Assembly (NCBI RefSeq): GCF_003478505.1
Contig: NZ_QUFI01000011.1
Coordinates: forward strand, 1-64,000
Source: Clostridium sp. AF27-2AA
GTDB lineage: Bacteria; Bacillota; Clostridia; Lachnospirales; Lachnospiraceae
Direction of reading: 5' to 3'
DNA: 64,000 nucleotides
Part shown: positions 24,911 through 34,185 of the stretch, piece by piece
Layout of the letters: the number at the start of each line of letters is the position of its first letter
Position numbering within the stretch: the stretch's first letter is position 1
Made by a program: the position numbers and the translations under genes
The notes under the pieces: generated by a model
Seen by the model: the letters and a program-made list of their open reading frames with translations, nothing else
Told to the model about the DNA's origin: nothing
Databases searched by the model: none

Positions 24911-27268
24911 CTATCTGCTCTCCCAGAAATGCTTCAGCCACCCTCCCACTGTTTCACGGGTCACCAGGCCATATTCGGTCCATTCCCGCGGAAATAGATC
25001 CTGAATCTCCGGGCGCAGAAACCGGTCATCCAGAAGCAGGATCACGCCTCGGTCCTGAGCTGTCCGGATCACCCGGCCTGCTGCCTGCAGTACCTTGTTC
25101 ATCCCAGGATACTGATAGGCATAATCATAGCCATTCTCCCCCTGGTCCGCAAAATACTGCATCAGGATTTCCTGCTCACTGCATACCATGGGAAGTCCGG
25201 TTCCCACAATGATTGTCCCCTCCAGACGCTCTGCCTTTAGATCAATTCCTTCTGAGAAAATCCCCCCAAGCACGCAAAGACCCACAAAGGACTGTTCCCG
25301 TTTTTCCTCAAACAAGGCAAGGAACTCTTCCCGTTCTTCCTCTGTCATACGTTTTGTCTGCATCTGCCAGCGAAAGCTTCCGTCGTAGCGCTCATCCAGA
25401 ATCTGCTCCACTACCTCCATATAACGGTAGGAAGGAAAAAATACCATATAATTTCCCACATGGCTCTGCGCCAGCATCATGATATAATCTGCCACCTTGC
25501 CAAACTCTGCTTTATTTCTGCGGGTATAACGGCTGCTGACATCCTTTGCCACCAGAATCAGCCGTTTTTCACGGTCAAACGGTGAATTCGCGTAAACCGC
25601 AAAGTCCTCCGGATTTCCGCTGAGAAGCTTCTTATAATACATGACCGGAATCATGGTCGCGGAAAAGAAAATACCTGCAATGCCCTTTTCCAGACAGGCA
25701 TTTAAGCAGCGGGACGGGTCGATACAGAAGAGATACAGGCGAAAGTTTCCATCCTCCCCAAGTTCTGTGTAGATCCGGTAATGATCATCCAGCCCGTCAT
25801 ACATATTCAGGAAATGCCGCAGATCAAAATAAAACTGCAGCACCAGCTCCCGCTCCGGAAATTCCTTTTCCTCTTCCAGAAAGGAGTCGAATTCTCCCAT
25901 GACTCCGAGAAGATTGGAAGCCAGCAGATTCGCATCCGGCAGCACCCGGTACTCTGCTGATTCCCGCTTTAATTCCAGCAGATTCCGGTTGCAGCGTTCC
26001 AGTTCCCTCTCCAGCTTACGCGAACGGCCTTTGATGATTTTTTTCACCAGCAGAATATCCTCTTTTACCAGACAGGCACTGAACATCTCCCTCGCCCGGC
26101 TCACCAGATTGTGGGCCTCATCGATCAAAAACAGATAGTCTCCCTGATTTCCATCCGCAAAATAACGCTTCAGGCGGGCGTTCGGATCAAACACATAGTT
26201 GTAATCACAGATAATGCCATCTGCCCAGCTGCTGATATCCAGACAAAATTCAAAGGGGCATACCTGATATTTCTCCGCGTAATCCAGAATAATTTTCCTG
26301 GTGATGCCTTGCTGTTCATGGAGAATATCAAATACGGCATCATTTACCCGGTCAAAATGCCCCTTTGCATAAGGACACACATCCGGGTTACACTCCGTCT
26401 TTTCCAGAGGGCAAAGTTTTTCTTTTGCCGTGATCGTCACCGTGGTAAAAAGCATCCCCCGCTCCCGAAGCAGGAAAAAGCAGTTTTCCGCCACACTCCG
26501 GGTGATGGTCTTGGCCGTTAAATAAAACAATTTTTCCCCATTCCCATTTCCCATAGATTTTAAAGACGGGTAAACCACGGAGAGCGTTTTTCCGATGCCG
26601 GTCGGTGCCTGAATAAACAGATTGCGTTTTCTTGCCAGTGCCCGGTATACGGACACCGCAAGTTCCTTCTGCCCGGCCCGGTACTTGTAAGGAAATTCCA
26701 GTTCCCGCAGGGATTCATCCCGGCGCAGGGTATGGCGGTACAGATACTCCGCCCATTTTAGATACTCGTGGATCAGCCCCTGAAACCATGTTTCCAGTTC
26801 TTCCCTCGTCTTATCCTGCTTCAGGCGGCGGATCTCCTCTGTTTCCAGATTGCAGTAGGTAATCTGAATGGTAATCGTATTCACGTTTTCATGGTCACAG
26901 CAATACATATAGCCATAGCAGAGGGCCTGGGCCAGATGAACCGGGAGCGGCTCCTCCAGCTGGCGAATATCCATGTATACACATTTGATCTCATCAATTG
27001 TGACCCCGGAGACTGCCTCAATGATGCCGTCTGCCCGGCCCTCCACCAGTATCTGGTAATCCTCCTGCTCCACTCTGTGCTTCATGGAGACTTCCGCATG
27101 ATAATCCGCGCCCTGGCGCTTCTGGATTTTCCGGTGCATGCGGCTTCCTGCCTGCATGGCATCTTTTTCTGCCGAGGAAGTGCGGCGATTGTCAATATCT
27201 CCGCCCCGCATGACAAACTCCACGAGATTCCGCACAGAAATACGAATGGTACTGCGGTCAGTGTCCAT
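24911..27268 (-). CDS. PD-(D/E)XK nuclease fused to a DinG/XPD-type Fe-S helicase
   Basis: A 785-residue DNA repair-type enzyme. Residues 1-190 form a PD-(D/E)XK nuclease-like domain: QILVEGRADGIIE and TIDEIKCVYMD give the D...E-x-K core, with a C-terminal QALCYGYMYC helix as in RecB/Cas4 folds. The superfamily-2 helicase follows: YRAGQKEL, Walker A QAPTGIGKT, Cys cluster KLCPLEKTECNPDVCPYAKG for a 4Fe-4S centre, DEAH box LIDEAHNL, FFSATMIP and QAAGRVIRT (motif VI). 5'-3' polarity is expected. Stand-alone gene next to tRNA-Trp. Both catalytic parts look intact. Confidence 0.85.
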   Translation of the reverse strand: MDTDRSTIRISVRNLVEFVMRGGDIDNRRTSSAEKDAMQAGSRMHRKIQKRQGADYHAEVSMKHRVEQEDYQILVEGRADGIIEAVSGVTIDEIKCVYMDIRQLEEPLPVHLAQALCYGYMYCCDHENVNTITIQITYCNLETEEIRRLKQDKTREELETWFQGLIHEYLKWAEYLYRHTLRRDESLRELEFPYKYRAGQKELAVSVYRALARKRNLFIQAPTGIGKTLSVVYPSLKSMGNGNGEKLFYLTAKTITRSVAENCFFLLRERGMLFTTVTITAKEKLCPLEKTECNPDVCPYAKGHFDRVNDAVFDILHEQQGITRKIILDYAEKYQVCPFEFCLDISSWADGIICDYNYVFDPNARLKRYFADGNQGDYLFLIDEAHNLVSRAREMFSACLVKEDILLVKKIIKGRSRKLERELERCNRNLLELKRESAEYRVLPDANLLASNLLGVMGEFDSFLEEEKEFPERELVLQFYFDLRHFLNMYDGLDDHYRIYTELGEDGNFRLYLFCIDPSRCLNACLEKGIAGIFFSATMIPVMYYKKLLSGNPEDFAVYANSPFDREKRLILVAKDVSSRYTRRNKAEFGKVADYIMMLAQSHVGNYMVFFPSYRYMEVVEQILDERYDGSFRWQMQTKRMTEEEREEFLALFEEKREQSFVGLCVLGGIFSEGIDLKAERLEGTIIVGTGLPMVCSEQEILMQYFADQGENGYDYAYQYPGMNKVLQAAGRVIRTAQDRGVILLLDDRFLRPEIQDLFPREWTEYGLVTRETVGGWLKHFWESR

Positions 27269-27309
27269 GAAGCTTCCTCCTTTCTGAAATGCTGATTATG
27301 AATATACGA

Positions 27310-27346
27310 AAAAAGCGATAAGATCTTTCGACCTTATCGCTTTTCG
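27310..27346 (-). terminator. Terminator after tRNA-Trp
   Basis: Minus strand GCGATAAGGTCGAAAGATCTTATCGC followed by TTTTTTCG: strong stem and T-run, 6 nt past the tRNA. Confidence 0.85.
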
Positions 27347-27351
27347 CTTAG

Positions 27352-27422
27352 CAGGGGATGAGGGGCTCGAACCCCCATCGACGGTTTTGGAGACCGGTGC
27401 TCTACCATTGAACTAATCCCCT
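27352..27422 (-). tRNA. tRNA-Trp (anticodon CCA)
   Basis: A 71-nt cloverleaf. Acceptor AGGGGAT pairs with ATCCCCT. Anticodon stem CCGGT/ACCG-type with loop CTCCAAA reads UGG. T-arm GGGGG-TTCGAGC-CCCTC type. No encoded CCA. Confidence 0.95.
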
Positions 27423-27471
27423 ATGCTATTTTGCTGAGGCTTTGTTTTTTCGTTTCCCTCAACGCTCATTT

Positions 27472-27500
27472 ATAATAGCACGGATTATTCTGACTGTCAA
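27472..27500 (-). promoter_or_regulatory. Promoter of tRNA-Trp
   Basis: Minus strand TTGACA (27500-27495), 17-nt spacer, TATTAT (27477-27472), 50 nt before the tRNA. Confidence 0.85.
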
Positions 27501-27596
27501 CAATTTTTTTAATTTTTTGAAAAAAATATATTTTTGATACGAAATCAGTATTTGAAGCAGGCTGCCGGGACATAGCCCGGCCTCCGCCATTCCCCA

Positions 27597-28964
27597 TCAG
27601 ATCAACCGAATAGCTTCCCTTACATTGCTCACGCCGTACAGCGCAATCTTATCGGTTTTCTTCATTTTGTCCAGGGATACCTGCGGCAGGATGCAGGATT
27701 CGAAGCCCAGCTTGATGGCTTCATGCACCCTCTGCTCTGCCTGGGATACAGCACGAACCTCGCCGGCCAGACCAACCTCGCCAAAGATGATACACTTTGG
27801 ATTCACCGGCTTGTCTTTCATGCTGGATACCAGGGCCATGATAATGGCAAGATCCAGGGCCGGCTCATTCATGCGCATGCCGCCCGCGATATTCACATAG
27901 GCGTCATAGCGGGACATTTCGTAGCGGCAGCGTTTTTCCAGCACCGCGATCAGAAGATTCACACGGTTAAAGTCCGCTCCTGCCGCAGTACGTCTTGGCA
28001 TGCCAAAGTTTGTCTGGGTCACCAGCGCCTGCACCTCCAGCAGAATCGGTCTGCTTCCCTCCAGAGAACAGGCTGCCACTGCGCCAGAGGCATCCTCCGG
28101 ACGGCCGCTTAAGAGATACTCGGAGGGATTTTCCACCTCCTCCAGGCCGTTTTCCTGCATCTCAAACACGCCAATCTCGTTGGTGGAGCCAAAACGGTTC
28201 TTCACCCCCCTTAAAATCCGATACGAAGCATTCCGCTCTCCTTCAAAATAAAGTACCGTGTCCACCATATGCTCCAGCACACGGGGCCCGGCCACCACGC
28301 CCTCTTTGGTCACATGGCCGACAATAAACACGGAGATACCCATGCCCTTGGCAATCTGCATCAGGACATTCGTGGACTCCCGCACCTGGCTTACGCTGCC
28401 CGGGGCGGATGTGACATCTTCCCGGAACATGGTCTGAATGGAGTCAATGATGACAATCTCCGGCTTGGTTTCACGGATTGCCTCTTCGATGGTGTCCAGA
28501 TTCGTCTCACATAAGAATAACAGTTCCCCGCTGATGGTTCCAATGCGGCTGGCCCGCATCTTGATCTGCTTTAAAGATTCCTCGCCGGAAATGTATAGAA
28601 CCCGGTGCCCATCCCGGGCCAGATTCCGGCACATCTGAAGCAGCAGGGTCGATTTGCCGATACCCGGATCGCCCCCAACTAAAACCAGGGAGCCGGCTAC
28701 AATGCCGCTCCCCAGTACACGGTCCAGTTCCGGATATCCGGTGGAAATCCGATCCTGTTCTTCTATGGACACTTCCTCCAGCTTCACAGGTTTTGCCTGC
28801 GTACGCGGTAAGCCCCCGCCGGTATGGCCGGCCAGCGTTTTCTTTGCCACCGGCTCCTCTACCAGAGTGTTCCACTCTTTACAGGCAGGACACTGCCCTA
28901 ACCATTTGCTGGATTCAAAACCGCATTCCTTACAGAAAAATACGGTTGTTTTTGCTTTTGCCAT
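27597..28964 (-). CDS. radA: DNA repair protein RadA
   Basis: RecA-like recombination helper acting in branch migration. 455 residues. N-terminal zinc finger FFCKECGFESSKWLGQCPAC, Walker A GGDPGIGKST, RadA-specific KNRFGSTNE, and a C-terminal Lon-protease-like domain with GGMRMNEPALDLAI. Length and all motifs are standard. ATG 28964 with GGAAGG upstream; seven extra upstream codons lack support. 28 nt downstream of the small gene at 28993. Confidence 0.97.
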   Translation of the reverse strand: MAKAKTTVFFCKECGFESSKWLGQCPACKEWNTLVEEPVAKKTLAGHTGGGLPRTQAKPVKLEEVSIEEQDRISTGYPELDRVLGSGIVAGSLVLVGGDPGIGKSTLLLQMCRNLARDGHRVLYISGEESLKQIKMRASRIGTISGELLFLCETNLDTIEEAIRETKPEIVIIDSIQTMFREDVTSAPGSVSQVRESTNVLMQIAKGMGISVFIVGHVTKEGVVAGPRVLEHMVDTVLYFEGERNASYRILRGVKNRFGSTNEIGVFEMQENGLEEVENPSEYLLSGRPEDASGAVAACSLEGSRPILLEVQALVTQTNFGMPRRTAAGADFNRVNLLIAVLEKRCRYEMSRYDAYVNIAGGMRMNEPALDLAIIMALVSSMKDKPVNPKCIIFGEVGLAGEVRAVSQAEQRVHEAIKLGFESCILPQVSLDKMKKTDKIALYGVSNVREAIRLI

Positions 28965-28992
28965 ATATGTATATCCTTCCGTCAAAGGATGT

Positions 28993-29406
28993 TTAGCGTT
29001 TTACCACCTTAACCTGACAGGTAACACCCTCATTTAACTCTACGCTGACAACCAGCTTGCCGCTCATGTTGGTCTTCATGCCGCCCACTGCAACACCGTC
29101 TACGTATACCTCATACTCCGTGTCATCCTCCAGCTGAACGGTAATCTGCGCGTCTTTATTGCCAGACACGGTAAACTCTACGCCATCATGTTTTGCAGAA
29201 AAATGCTCTACTGCGGTTCCCGGTACGGACTCATATACGAAAGAACCATTGCGCTCTAACTTGGTGATTTCGTAAAAAGTTTTGATCTTATATAAATCTC
29301 CCGCATGTTCAAAATTCTCAAGCTTGCTCTTGGTGTCTAATTTGTAATTGCCAAAGCTGATAGTTCCATCTGCCTCGGAGCGGATTAAAGATTCGATTAC
29401 TGGCAT
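28993..29406 (-). CDS. Conserved hypothetical protein (endosialidase-chain-like annotation in relatives)
   Basis: A 137-residue beta-rich protein. MPVIESLIRSEADGTISFGN opens the domain; the C-terminal half (ITVQLEDDTEYEVYVDGVAV, GGMKTN, then GKLVVSVEL) resembles an immunoglobulin-like beta-sandwich. No signal peptide. From memory, relatives in Lachnospiraceae carry the label endosialidase catalytic beta chain, which the sequence does not support as an enzyme. GGAGGG precedes the ATG. It lies 28 nt before radA on the same strand, so they are likely co-transcribed. Confidence 0.6.
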   Translation of the reverse strand: MPVIESLIRSEADGTISFGNYKLDTKSKLENFEHAGDLYKIKTFYEITKLERNGSFVYESVPGTAVEHFSAKHDGVEFTVSGNKDAQITVQLEDDTEYEVYVDGVAVGGMKTNMSGKLVVSVELNEGVTCQVKVVKR

Positions 29407-29545
29407 GTGTTTGCCCTCCTGGTATATTATTACATTTTACTGCTGTAGAAAATCGGAGGTCGAAAAATGGATCCCGGAATTTTCTGGAATCCATTCTCCA
29501 CCTGTCCGTTTCTCATTGGATTATACAACAACCGTCAAAATTAAT

Positions 29546-32014
29546 CTAGTTTTTTATCACTTCTGCCGACAAAAATTTCAGGCCGTCATCTCCTTTGGTA
29601 ACAGTGACCTCATCCCCTGCTTTTACCTTGCCGTCCAGTACCGCCTCTGCAAGACCATCTTCTAACAGATTCTGGATCGCGCGGCGCAGCGGGCGCGCGC
29701 CGTATTTTTCATCATAGCCCTTCTCCACAAGGAATGCCTTTGCAGAATCGTCCACCGTGAGTTTTAAGTTCATCTGCGCCAGGGTACGCCTGCAGATGCC
29801 CTTTAACATGATGTCCACAATCTCCTTCATGTGATCCTGGGAGAGCTGATGGAATACAATAATTTCATCAATACGGTTTAAGAACTCCGGCTTGAACATC
29901 CGCTTCACTTCTTCCATGACACGCTCCTTCATAAAGCGGTACCGCTCCTTTGCGTCGTCATTGGACGCAAAGCCCAGACGTTTCGGGGAAATGATATTCT
30001 CTGCGCCTGCGTTGGACGTCATAATGAGTACGGTATTCTTAAAATCAATCTTTCGTCCCTGCGCATCAGTGATATGTCCGTCATCGAGTACCTGAAGCAG
30101 GATGTTGAACACATCCGGATGTGCCTTCTCGATCTCATCGAAAAGGATCACGGAGTACGGATTTCTGCGGACCTTCTCACTGAGCTGTCCGCCCTCCTCG
30201 TAACCAACATATCCTGGCGGAGATCCGATCATCTTGGAGACGCTGTGTTTCTCCATATACTCCGACATATCAACCCGGATCAGTGCATTCTCAGTGCCAA
30301 ACATGGCTTCGGCCAGCGCTTTGCAAAGTTCGGTTTTTCCGACCCCAGTCGGTCCCAGGAATAAGAAGGAACCAATCGGGCGTTTCGGGTCTTTTAAGCC
30401 CACGCGGCCTCTGCGGATGGCTTTGGCCACGGCTGTCACAGCCTCTTCCTGGCCTACTACCCGCTCATGCAGGATGGACTCCAGCTTGCGCAGCCGCTCA
30501 GACTCTTCCTCTGCCAGCTTTCTCACCGGAATCTTGGTCCAGCCGGAAACGACATCGGCAATTTCACCTTCGCCGACAGTCAGCTTTCTGGACGTTTTTT
30601 CCTTCTGCCATTTTTCCCGGATTTTCTCGATCTTTTCGCGCTTCTTCTGCTGACGCTTCTTGATGTCTCCGGCCTTCTCATATGCCTCGTTCTTAATGGC
30701 CTGTTCCTTCTGGATTTCCAGCTTTTCAATATCCTCCGTCAGGCTCTTGATCTCTGCCGGCTCCACATATGTGGTCAGGCGGATTTTAGAAGCCGCTTCA
30801 TCGATCAGGTCAATGGCCTTATCCGGAAGGAAACGGTCGTTGATGTAGCGGGAGGAAAGGCGGACCGCTGCTACCAGGGCCTCATCGGTAATGGTCACCT
30901 TATGATGCTCCTCATATTTTGGACGCAGTCCCTTTAAGATGGCAATGGACTGCTCCTCCGTCGGCTCTTCGACCACGACTGGCTGGAACCGGCGCTCCAG
31001 TGCCGCGTCCTTCTCAATGTATTTGCGGTACTCTTCTCTTGTAGTAGCACCGATGAGCTGAATCTCACCACGTGCCAGGGACGGCTTTAAGATGTTGGAG
31101 GCATCAATAGCTCCCTCCGCGCCGCCTGCGCCGATGATGGTATGAATCTCATCCAGGAACAGAAGCACGTTACCGTCCTCTGTCACCTCGGAAATTACTT
31201 TCTTGATCCGCTCCTCAAACTCACCGCGGTATTTGGAACCAGCTACCATGCCGGACAGATCCAGAGTCATGACGCGCCTGTCCGCAATGGTCTCCGGCAC
31301 ATTGCCGCCGGCGATCATCTGGGCCAGGCCTTCCACAACTGCGGTTTTGCCCACGCCCGGTTCCCCGATCAGGCATGGATTATTCTTGGTTCTTCTGCTT
31401 AAGATCTGGACAACACGCTGAATCTCACTTTCCCGGCCGATCACCGGATCCAGCTTTCCTTCCCTGGCGAGCTTTGTCAGGTCACGGCTGAAGCTGTTTA
31501 AGGTCGGCGTAGAGGCGCTGCTGTCTTTTCCTGCTCTGGATGACTGCAGTTCCTCTCTCGCATCTGCTCCATCCTCTCCCATGGCACTGCGCAGATCCAC
31601 ATAAAGCTTCTGCAGGCTCACATCCATCGTGTTGAGCAGCCGTACTGCTGCACAGTCGCTTTCCCGGATCATGGCAATCAGCAGATGCTCGGTTCCGATA
31701 AGCGGTGCCTTAAAGCGCACTGCCTCCCGGTAACTCTGGTTCAGCACCCGTACAGCCCCAGGCGTATAAACCGTCTCACCGATGGTGCCCACATTCTGGT
31801 TTGGAAAGATGAGCTGGCTGATCAGTTCTTTTACCTTATCTGCCTTCACACCGTTGGCATCCAGAACTCTGGCTGCCACTCCCTCCTCTTCCAGCAAAAG
31901 TCCCACCAGAAGATGTTCGGTCCCCACATAATTATGGCCCAGTTCACTGGCTGCCTGGGTAGACAGCGCAATGGCATTCCAGGCCTGTTCTGTAAAATGG
32001 TTTCTGTCTATCAA
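29546..32014 (-). CDS. clpC: ATP-dependent Clp protease ATP-binding subunit ClpC
   Basis: Hsp100 unfoldase feeding ClpP; recognises arginine-phosphorylated clients. 822 residues. Two N-terminal Clp repeats (about 1-145), AAA-1 with Walker A GEPGVGKT and Walker [11 protein letters not shown], a middle UVR-type coiled segment ([16 protein letters not shown]), AAA-2 with Walker A GPTGVGKT and FDEIEKAHP, then the C-terminal domain. Last gene of the gntR-mcsA-mcsB-clpC unit, 19 nt after mcsB. Length and motifs are canonical. Confidence 0.97.
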   Translation of the reverse strand: MIDRNHFTEQAWNAIALSTQAASELGHNYVGTEHLLVGLLLEEEGVAARVLDANGVKADKVKELISQLIFPNQNVGTIGETVYTPGAVRVLNQSYREAVRFKAPLIGTEHLLIAMIRESDCAAVRLLNTMDVSLQKLYVDLRSAMGEDGADAREELQSSRAGKDSSASTPTLNSFSRDLTKLAREGKLDPVIGRESEIQRVVQILSRRTKNNPCLIGEPGVGKTAVVEGLAQMIAGGNVPETIADRRVMTLDLSGMVAGSKYRGEFEERIKKVISEVTEDGNVLLFLDEIHTIIGAGGAEGAIDASNILKPSLARGEIQLIGATTREEYRKYIEKDAALERRFQPVVVEEPTEEQSIAILKGLRPKYEEHHKVTITDEALVAAVRLSSRYINDRFLPDKAIDLIDEAASKIRLTTYVEPAEIKSLTEDIEKLEIQKEQAIKNEAYEKAGDIKKRQQKKREKIEKIREKWQKEKTSRKLTVGEGEIADVVSGWTKIPVRKLAEEESERLRKLESILHERVVGQEEAVTAVAKAIRRGRVGLKDPKRPIGSFLFLGPTGVGKTELCKALAEAMFGTENALIRVDMSEYMEKHSVSKMIGSPPGYVGYEEGGQLSEKVRRNPYSVILFDEIEKAHPDVFNILLQVLDDGHITDAQGRKIDFKNTVLIMTSNAGAENIISPKRLGFASNDDAKERYRFMKERVMEEVKRMFKPEFLNRIDEIIVFHQLSQDHMKEIVDIMLKGICRRTLAQMNLKLTVDDSAKAFLVEKGYDEKYGARPLRRAIQNLLEDGLAEAVLDGKVKAGDEVTVTKGDDGLKFLSAEVIKN

Positions 32015-32033
32015 ATTCAGGTCCTCCTTGTAT

Positions 32034-33068
32034 CTAATTCAGCTGCGGCAGTTCTGCCCGCACATAAGCTGCCCGCGCCATTTCCAGTTCTTCCCGCCCC
32101 AAAGGTCTGGTGGAAAGCTTCTGAAGGTTCGCCGGCTGGATTCCCAGCATCAGGCGGTATACCGAGCACGGCTCTTCCATACGCAAAAGCCCGTCCGCAC
32201 ATCCGGCCATCAGTCTGGACAGCAGCGTCATGGCTTCTTTCATGGTCAGCTTTCTGGCATATTTTAATGTACCGTAGGCGCGGCAGGCATCATCCTCCCG
32301 GGACACCCGGTTCTTGTCCAGCGCCAGCTTTCGCATCTGTTCTTCCTGGGCAGTAAGCTGCAATGCCACCTTGGACACCATGTCCAGAATTTCTTTTTCC
32401 GTCATACCCAGGGTCTTCTGGTTGCTGACCTCATAAAGAGATCCACAGTTCTCCTCGCCTTCCCCGTACATGCCTTTTACCGAAGCGCCAAACCGCGTCA
32501 TCTCGGTCACCATGCCGTTGAAACGCTTGCTCTGGGACAAAAGCGGCAGATGCAGCACCACAGATGCCCGAAGTCCGGTGCCCACACTGGTTGGGAAGGA
32601 AGTCAGGTAGCCATACTTTTCATCAAACGCGTAATCAAAACGCTCATTGAGATAATCATCAATCTGCCCTGCCTGGTTCATAAGTTCATCCAGATGCAGG
32701 CCAGCGGCAAACAGCTGGATGCGGATGTGATCGGTTCCGTTTAATACAATGCCCACCTGCTCATCATCGGATACCATAACTCCGGCCGGTGCCTTGCCGG
32801 AAGCAATGGTGGAATTAAACACCCGGCGCTCCCGGAGAGCTCTGCGGTCCAGATCACTCAGCTCCTGCAGCCTTGCCTGCTCATAATGGCGTCCGTCCAC
32901 GCTTCCAAGCCCCTTTAACGCCTCCTCCAGGCGTCCGATCATCTCATCGGCCTGCTGTTCATCCAGTCTGGATGGAAAGGCGTATTCCTCCAGATTCCGC
33001 ACAAGACGTACCCGGCTGCAGATGACCGCAGGCCTGGTCAGGTTTACTTCCTCAAACCATTTCATCAT
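32034..33068 (-). CDS. mcsB: Protein arginine kinase McsB
   Basis: Phosphorylates arginines on client proteins to mark them for ClpCP. 344 residues of phosphagen-kinase fold: VICSRVRLVRNLEEYAFPSR at the N-terminal catalytic region, RALRERRVFNSTIASGKAPA, then VMVSDDEQVGIVLNGTDHIR, and SFPTSVGTGLRASVVLHLP with the active-site loop. The ATG at 33068 overlaps the mcsA stop (ATGATGA) and has GGAGG 7 nt upstream, so translation is coupled to mcsA. Confidence 0.95.
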   Translation of the reverse strand: MMKWFEEVNLTRPAVICSRVRLVRNLEEYAFPSRLDEQQADEMIGRLEEALKGLGSVDGRHYEQARLQELSDLDRRALRERRVFNSTIASGKAPAGVMVSDDEQVGIVLNGTDHIRIQLFAAGLHLDELMNQAGQIDDYLNERFDYAFDEKYGYLTSFPTSVGTGLRASVVLHLPLLSQSKRFNGMVTEMTRFGASVKGMYGEGEENCGSLYEVSNQKTLGMTEKEILDMVSKVALQLTAQEEQMRKLALDKNRVSREDDACRAYGTLKYARKLTMKEAMTLLSRLMAGCADGLLRMEEPCSVYRLMLGIQPANLQKLSTRPLGREELEMARAAYVRAELPQLN

Positions 33069-33685
33069 GACTGCGCCTCCTTCAGTGCCCGGATCTGGTC
33101 ACGGCACTCCGCCGCCACCTCATATTCCTCCGTGCGGACTGCCTCCCGGAGTCTGGCCTCAAGCTTGCGAATCTGAGCCTGAACCTCATTTTCCCCTTTA
33201 GAAGCAACATTTGCATCCTGTCCCTCAGAGCCGGTCACCGCATTCGCCGCGATTCCTTCCACCGGCTGCCCGGAAGATGTCAGGTGAAAGGGATCTGCTT
33301 TGATCTTCTGGAATTTCGGATGTTTTCCGGTATGACGCACATTGCCCTGAAGCTGTTTGATCTTGTCATTGATCAGCAGGTCAAAGACACTGTAGCAGTC
33401 TGCGCAGCCAAAACGGCTGTCTTTCACAAAATCATCATAGCTGGTGCCACAGGTTGGACAGACGATCTGGCTGGTCTTTTCCTCTTCATCCGCTTCCCCC
33501 TGTACACCTAAAAGTCCTGACAGCAGCTTTCCTAACGGGAACTCTCCCTCAAAAATTGCGGAGTAAGGACCAAAATCCATCTCCTTTGCGCACTGGGTAC
33601 AGTAGTTGTGCTCGGTGCGTACTCCATTGACAATTTCCGTATACTGAATATTTGCTTCTCTTATCTTACAACGCTCACATAACAT
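33065..33685 (-). CDS. mcsA: McsA, zinc-finger activator of McsB
   Basis: Activator of the McsB kinase. 206 residues. CxxC pairs at the N-terminus (MLCERCKIREA, YCTQCAKEMDFGPY) and a second set (IVCPTCG, FGCADCYSVF) bind zinc. The C-terminal UVR motif (LEARLREAVRTEEYEVAAEC) contacts ClpC-type partners. An acidic/Gly-Ala spacer between them is family-typical. 14 nt after the GntR gene. Confidence 0.93.
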   Translation of the reverse strand: MLCERCKIREANIQYTEIVNGVRTEHNYCTQCAKEMDFGPYSAIFEGEFPLGKLLSGLLGVQGEADEEEKTSQIVCPTCGTSYDDFVKDSRFGCADCYSVFDLLINDKIKQLQGNVRHTGKHPKFQKIKADPFHLTSSGQPVEGIAANAVTGSEGQDANVASKGENEVQAQIRKLEARLREAVRTEEYEVAAECRDQIRALKEAQS

Positions 33686-33699
33686 GGCACTTCCTCCAT

Positions 33700-34083
33700 T
33701 TAACCCTGGCCTCCGCCTGTGTAGAAATCATAGATTTCATCCACCAGGTCGTGGACCTCCTCCCTGGAAATATTTTTACAGACACTTCTGGCAAGAAGAA
33801 CCGAAAGTTCCTCCCTCAGGCGCTCAATCGAACGAATCTTGTCGATATCCAGGGCAATCACGGCTCCGCGGCGGCGGTCCAGCTTGATATAACCTTCCTG
33901 TTTCAGTACGGTATAAGCCTTATTCACAGTATGCATGTTGATCCCGATATTTTCCGCCAGCTGGCGGACAGAAGGGAGCGAATCCCCTTCATGGATCCGG
34001 TCTGTCGCAATGCCCATGATGATCTGGTTCCTGAGCTGGATATAAATTGCCTCCTCGCTTTCAAAATCAATCTTAATGATCAT
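33700..34083 (-). CDS. GntR-family regulator, YtrA subfamily, heading the mcs-clpC operon
   Basis: A 127-residue transcription factor. The GntR winged helix occupies residues 8-75: IYIQLRNQIIMGIATDRIHE, GDSLPSVRQLAENIGINMHT, then VNKAYTVLKQEGYI. A short C-terminal helical dimerisation part follows instead of an effector domain, as in YtrA. It takes the first position before mcsA, where ctsR usually sits in Firmicutes. A perfect 8-bp inverted repeat lies just downstream of the -10 box of its own promoter, a probable autoregulatory operator that would control the whole operon. Confidence 0.88.
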   Translation of the reverse strand: MIIKIDFESEEAIYIQLRNQIIMGIATDRIHEGDSLPSVRQLAENIGINMHTVNKAYTVLKQEGYIKLDRRRGAVIALDIDKIRSIERLREELSVLLARSVCKNISREEVHDLVDEIYDFYTGGGQG

Positions 34084-34106
34084 GTCTTCACCATCTTTCG
34101 CACTCT

Positions 34107-34129
34107 CTGTTATAGAAATCGTATAACAG
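34107..34129 (-). promoter_or_regulatory. Probable operator: CTGTTATA-N7-TATAACAG
   Basis: Perfect 8-bp inverted repeat with a 7-nt centre, starting 1 nt after the -10 box and 24 nt before the GntR start codon. Form and location suit a YtrA-type repressor site. Confidence 0.7.
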
Positions 34130-34130
34130 T

Positions 34131-34158
34131 ATTATAGCAAAAAAAGCGGCGAAGTCAA
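34131..34158 (-). promoter_or_regulatory. Promoter of the gntR-mcsA-mcsB-clpC operon
   Basis: Minus strand TTGACT (34158-34153), 16-nt spacer, TATAAT (34136-34131). The -35 lies in the loop of the terminator of the gene upstream. Confidence 0.8.
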
Positions 34159-34172
34159 TACACCGCTTTTTT
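34139..34172 (-). terminator. Terminator of the cohesin/cadherin-like gene, overlapping the next promoter
   Basis: Minus strand AAAAAAGCGG ... CCGCTTTTTTT just after the stop at 34186. The stem is short but A/T-extended, and the T-run is strong. Its loop contains the -35 box of the gntR promoter. Confidence 0.7.
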
Positions 34173-34185
34173 GCTTATTTCTTTT

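Noticed and set aside
27540..27590. GCCGGG...CCCGGC hairpin after radA as a terminator
   Set aside because: The stem is short with a poor T-run on the minus strand, so it is not listed as a feature.
31685..32356. A 223-codon plus-strand frame across clpC and mcsB
   Set aside because: Antisense to two canonical genes in a coupled operon; no homology or start signal.
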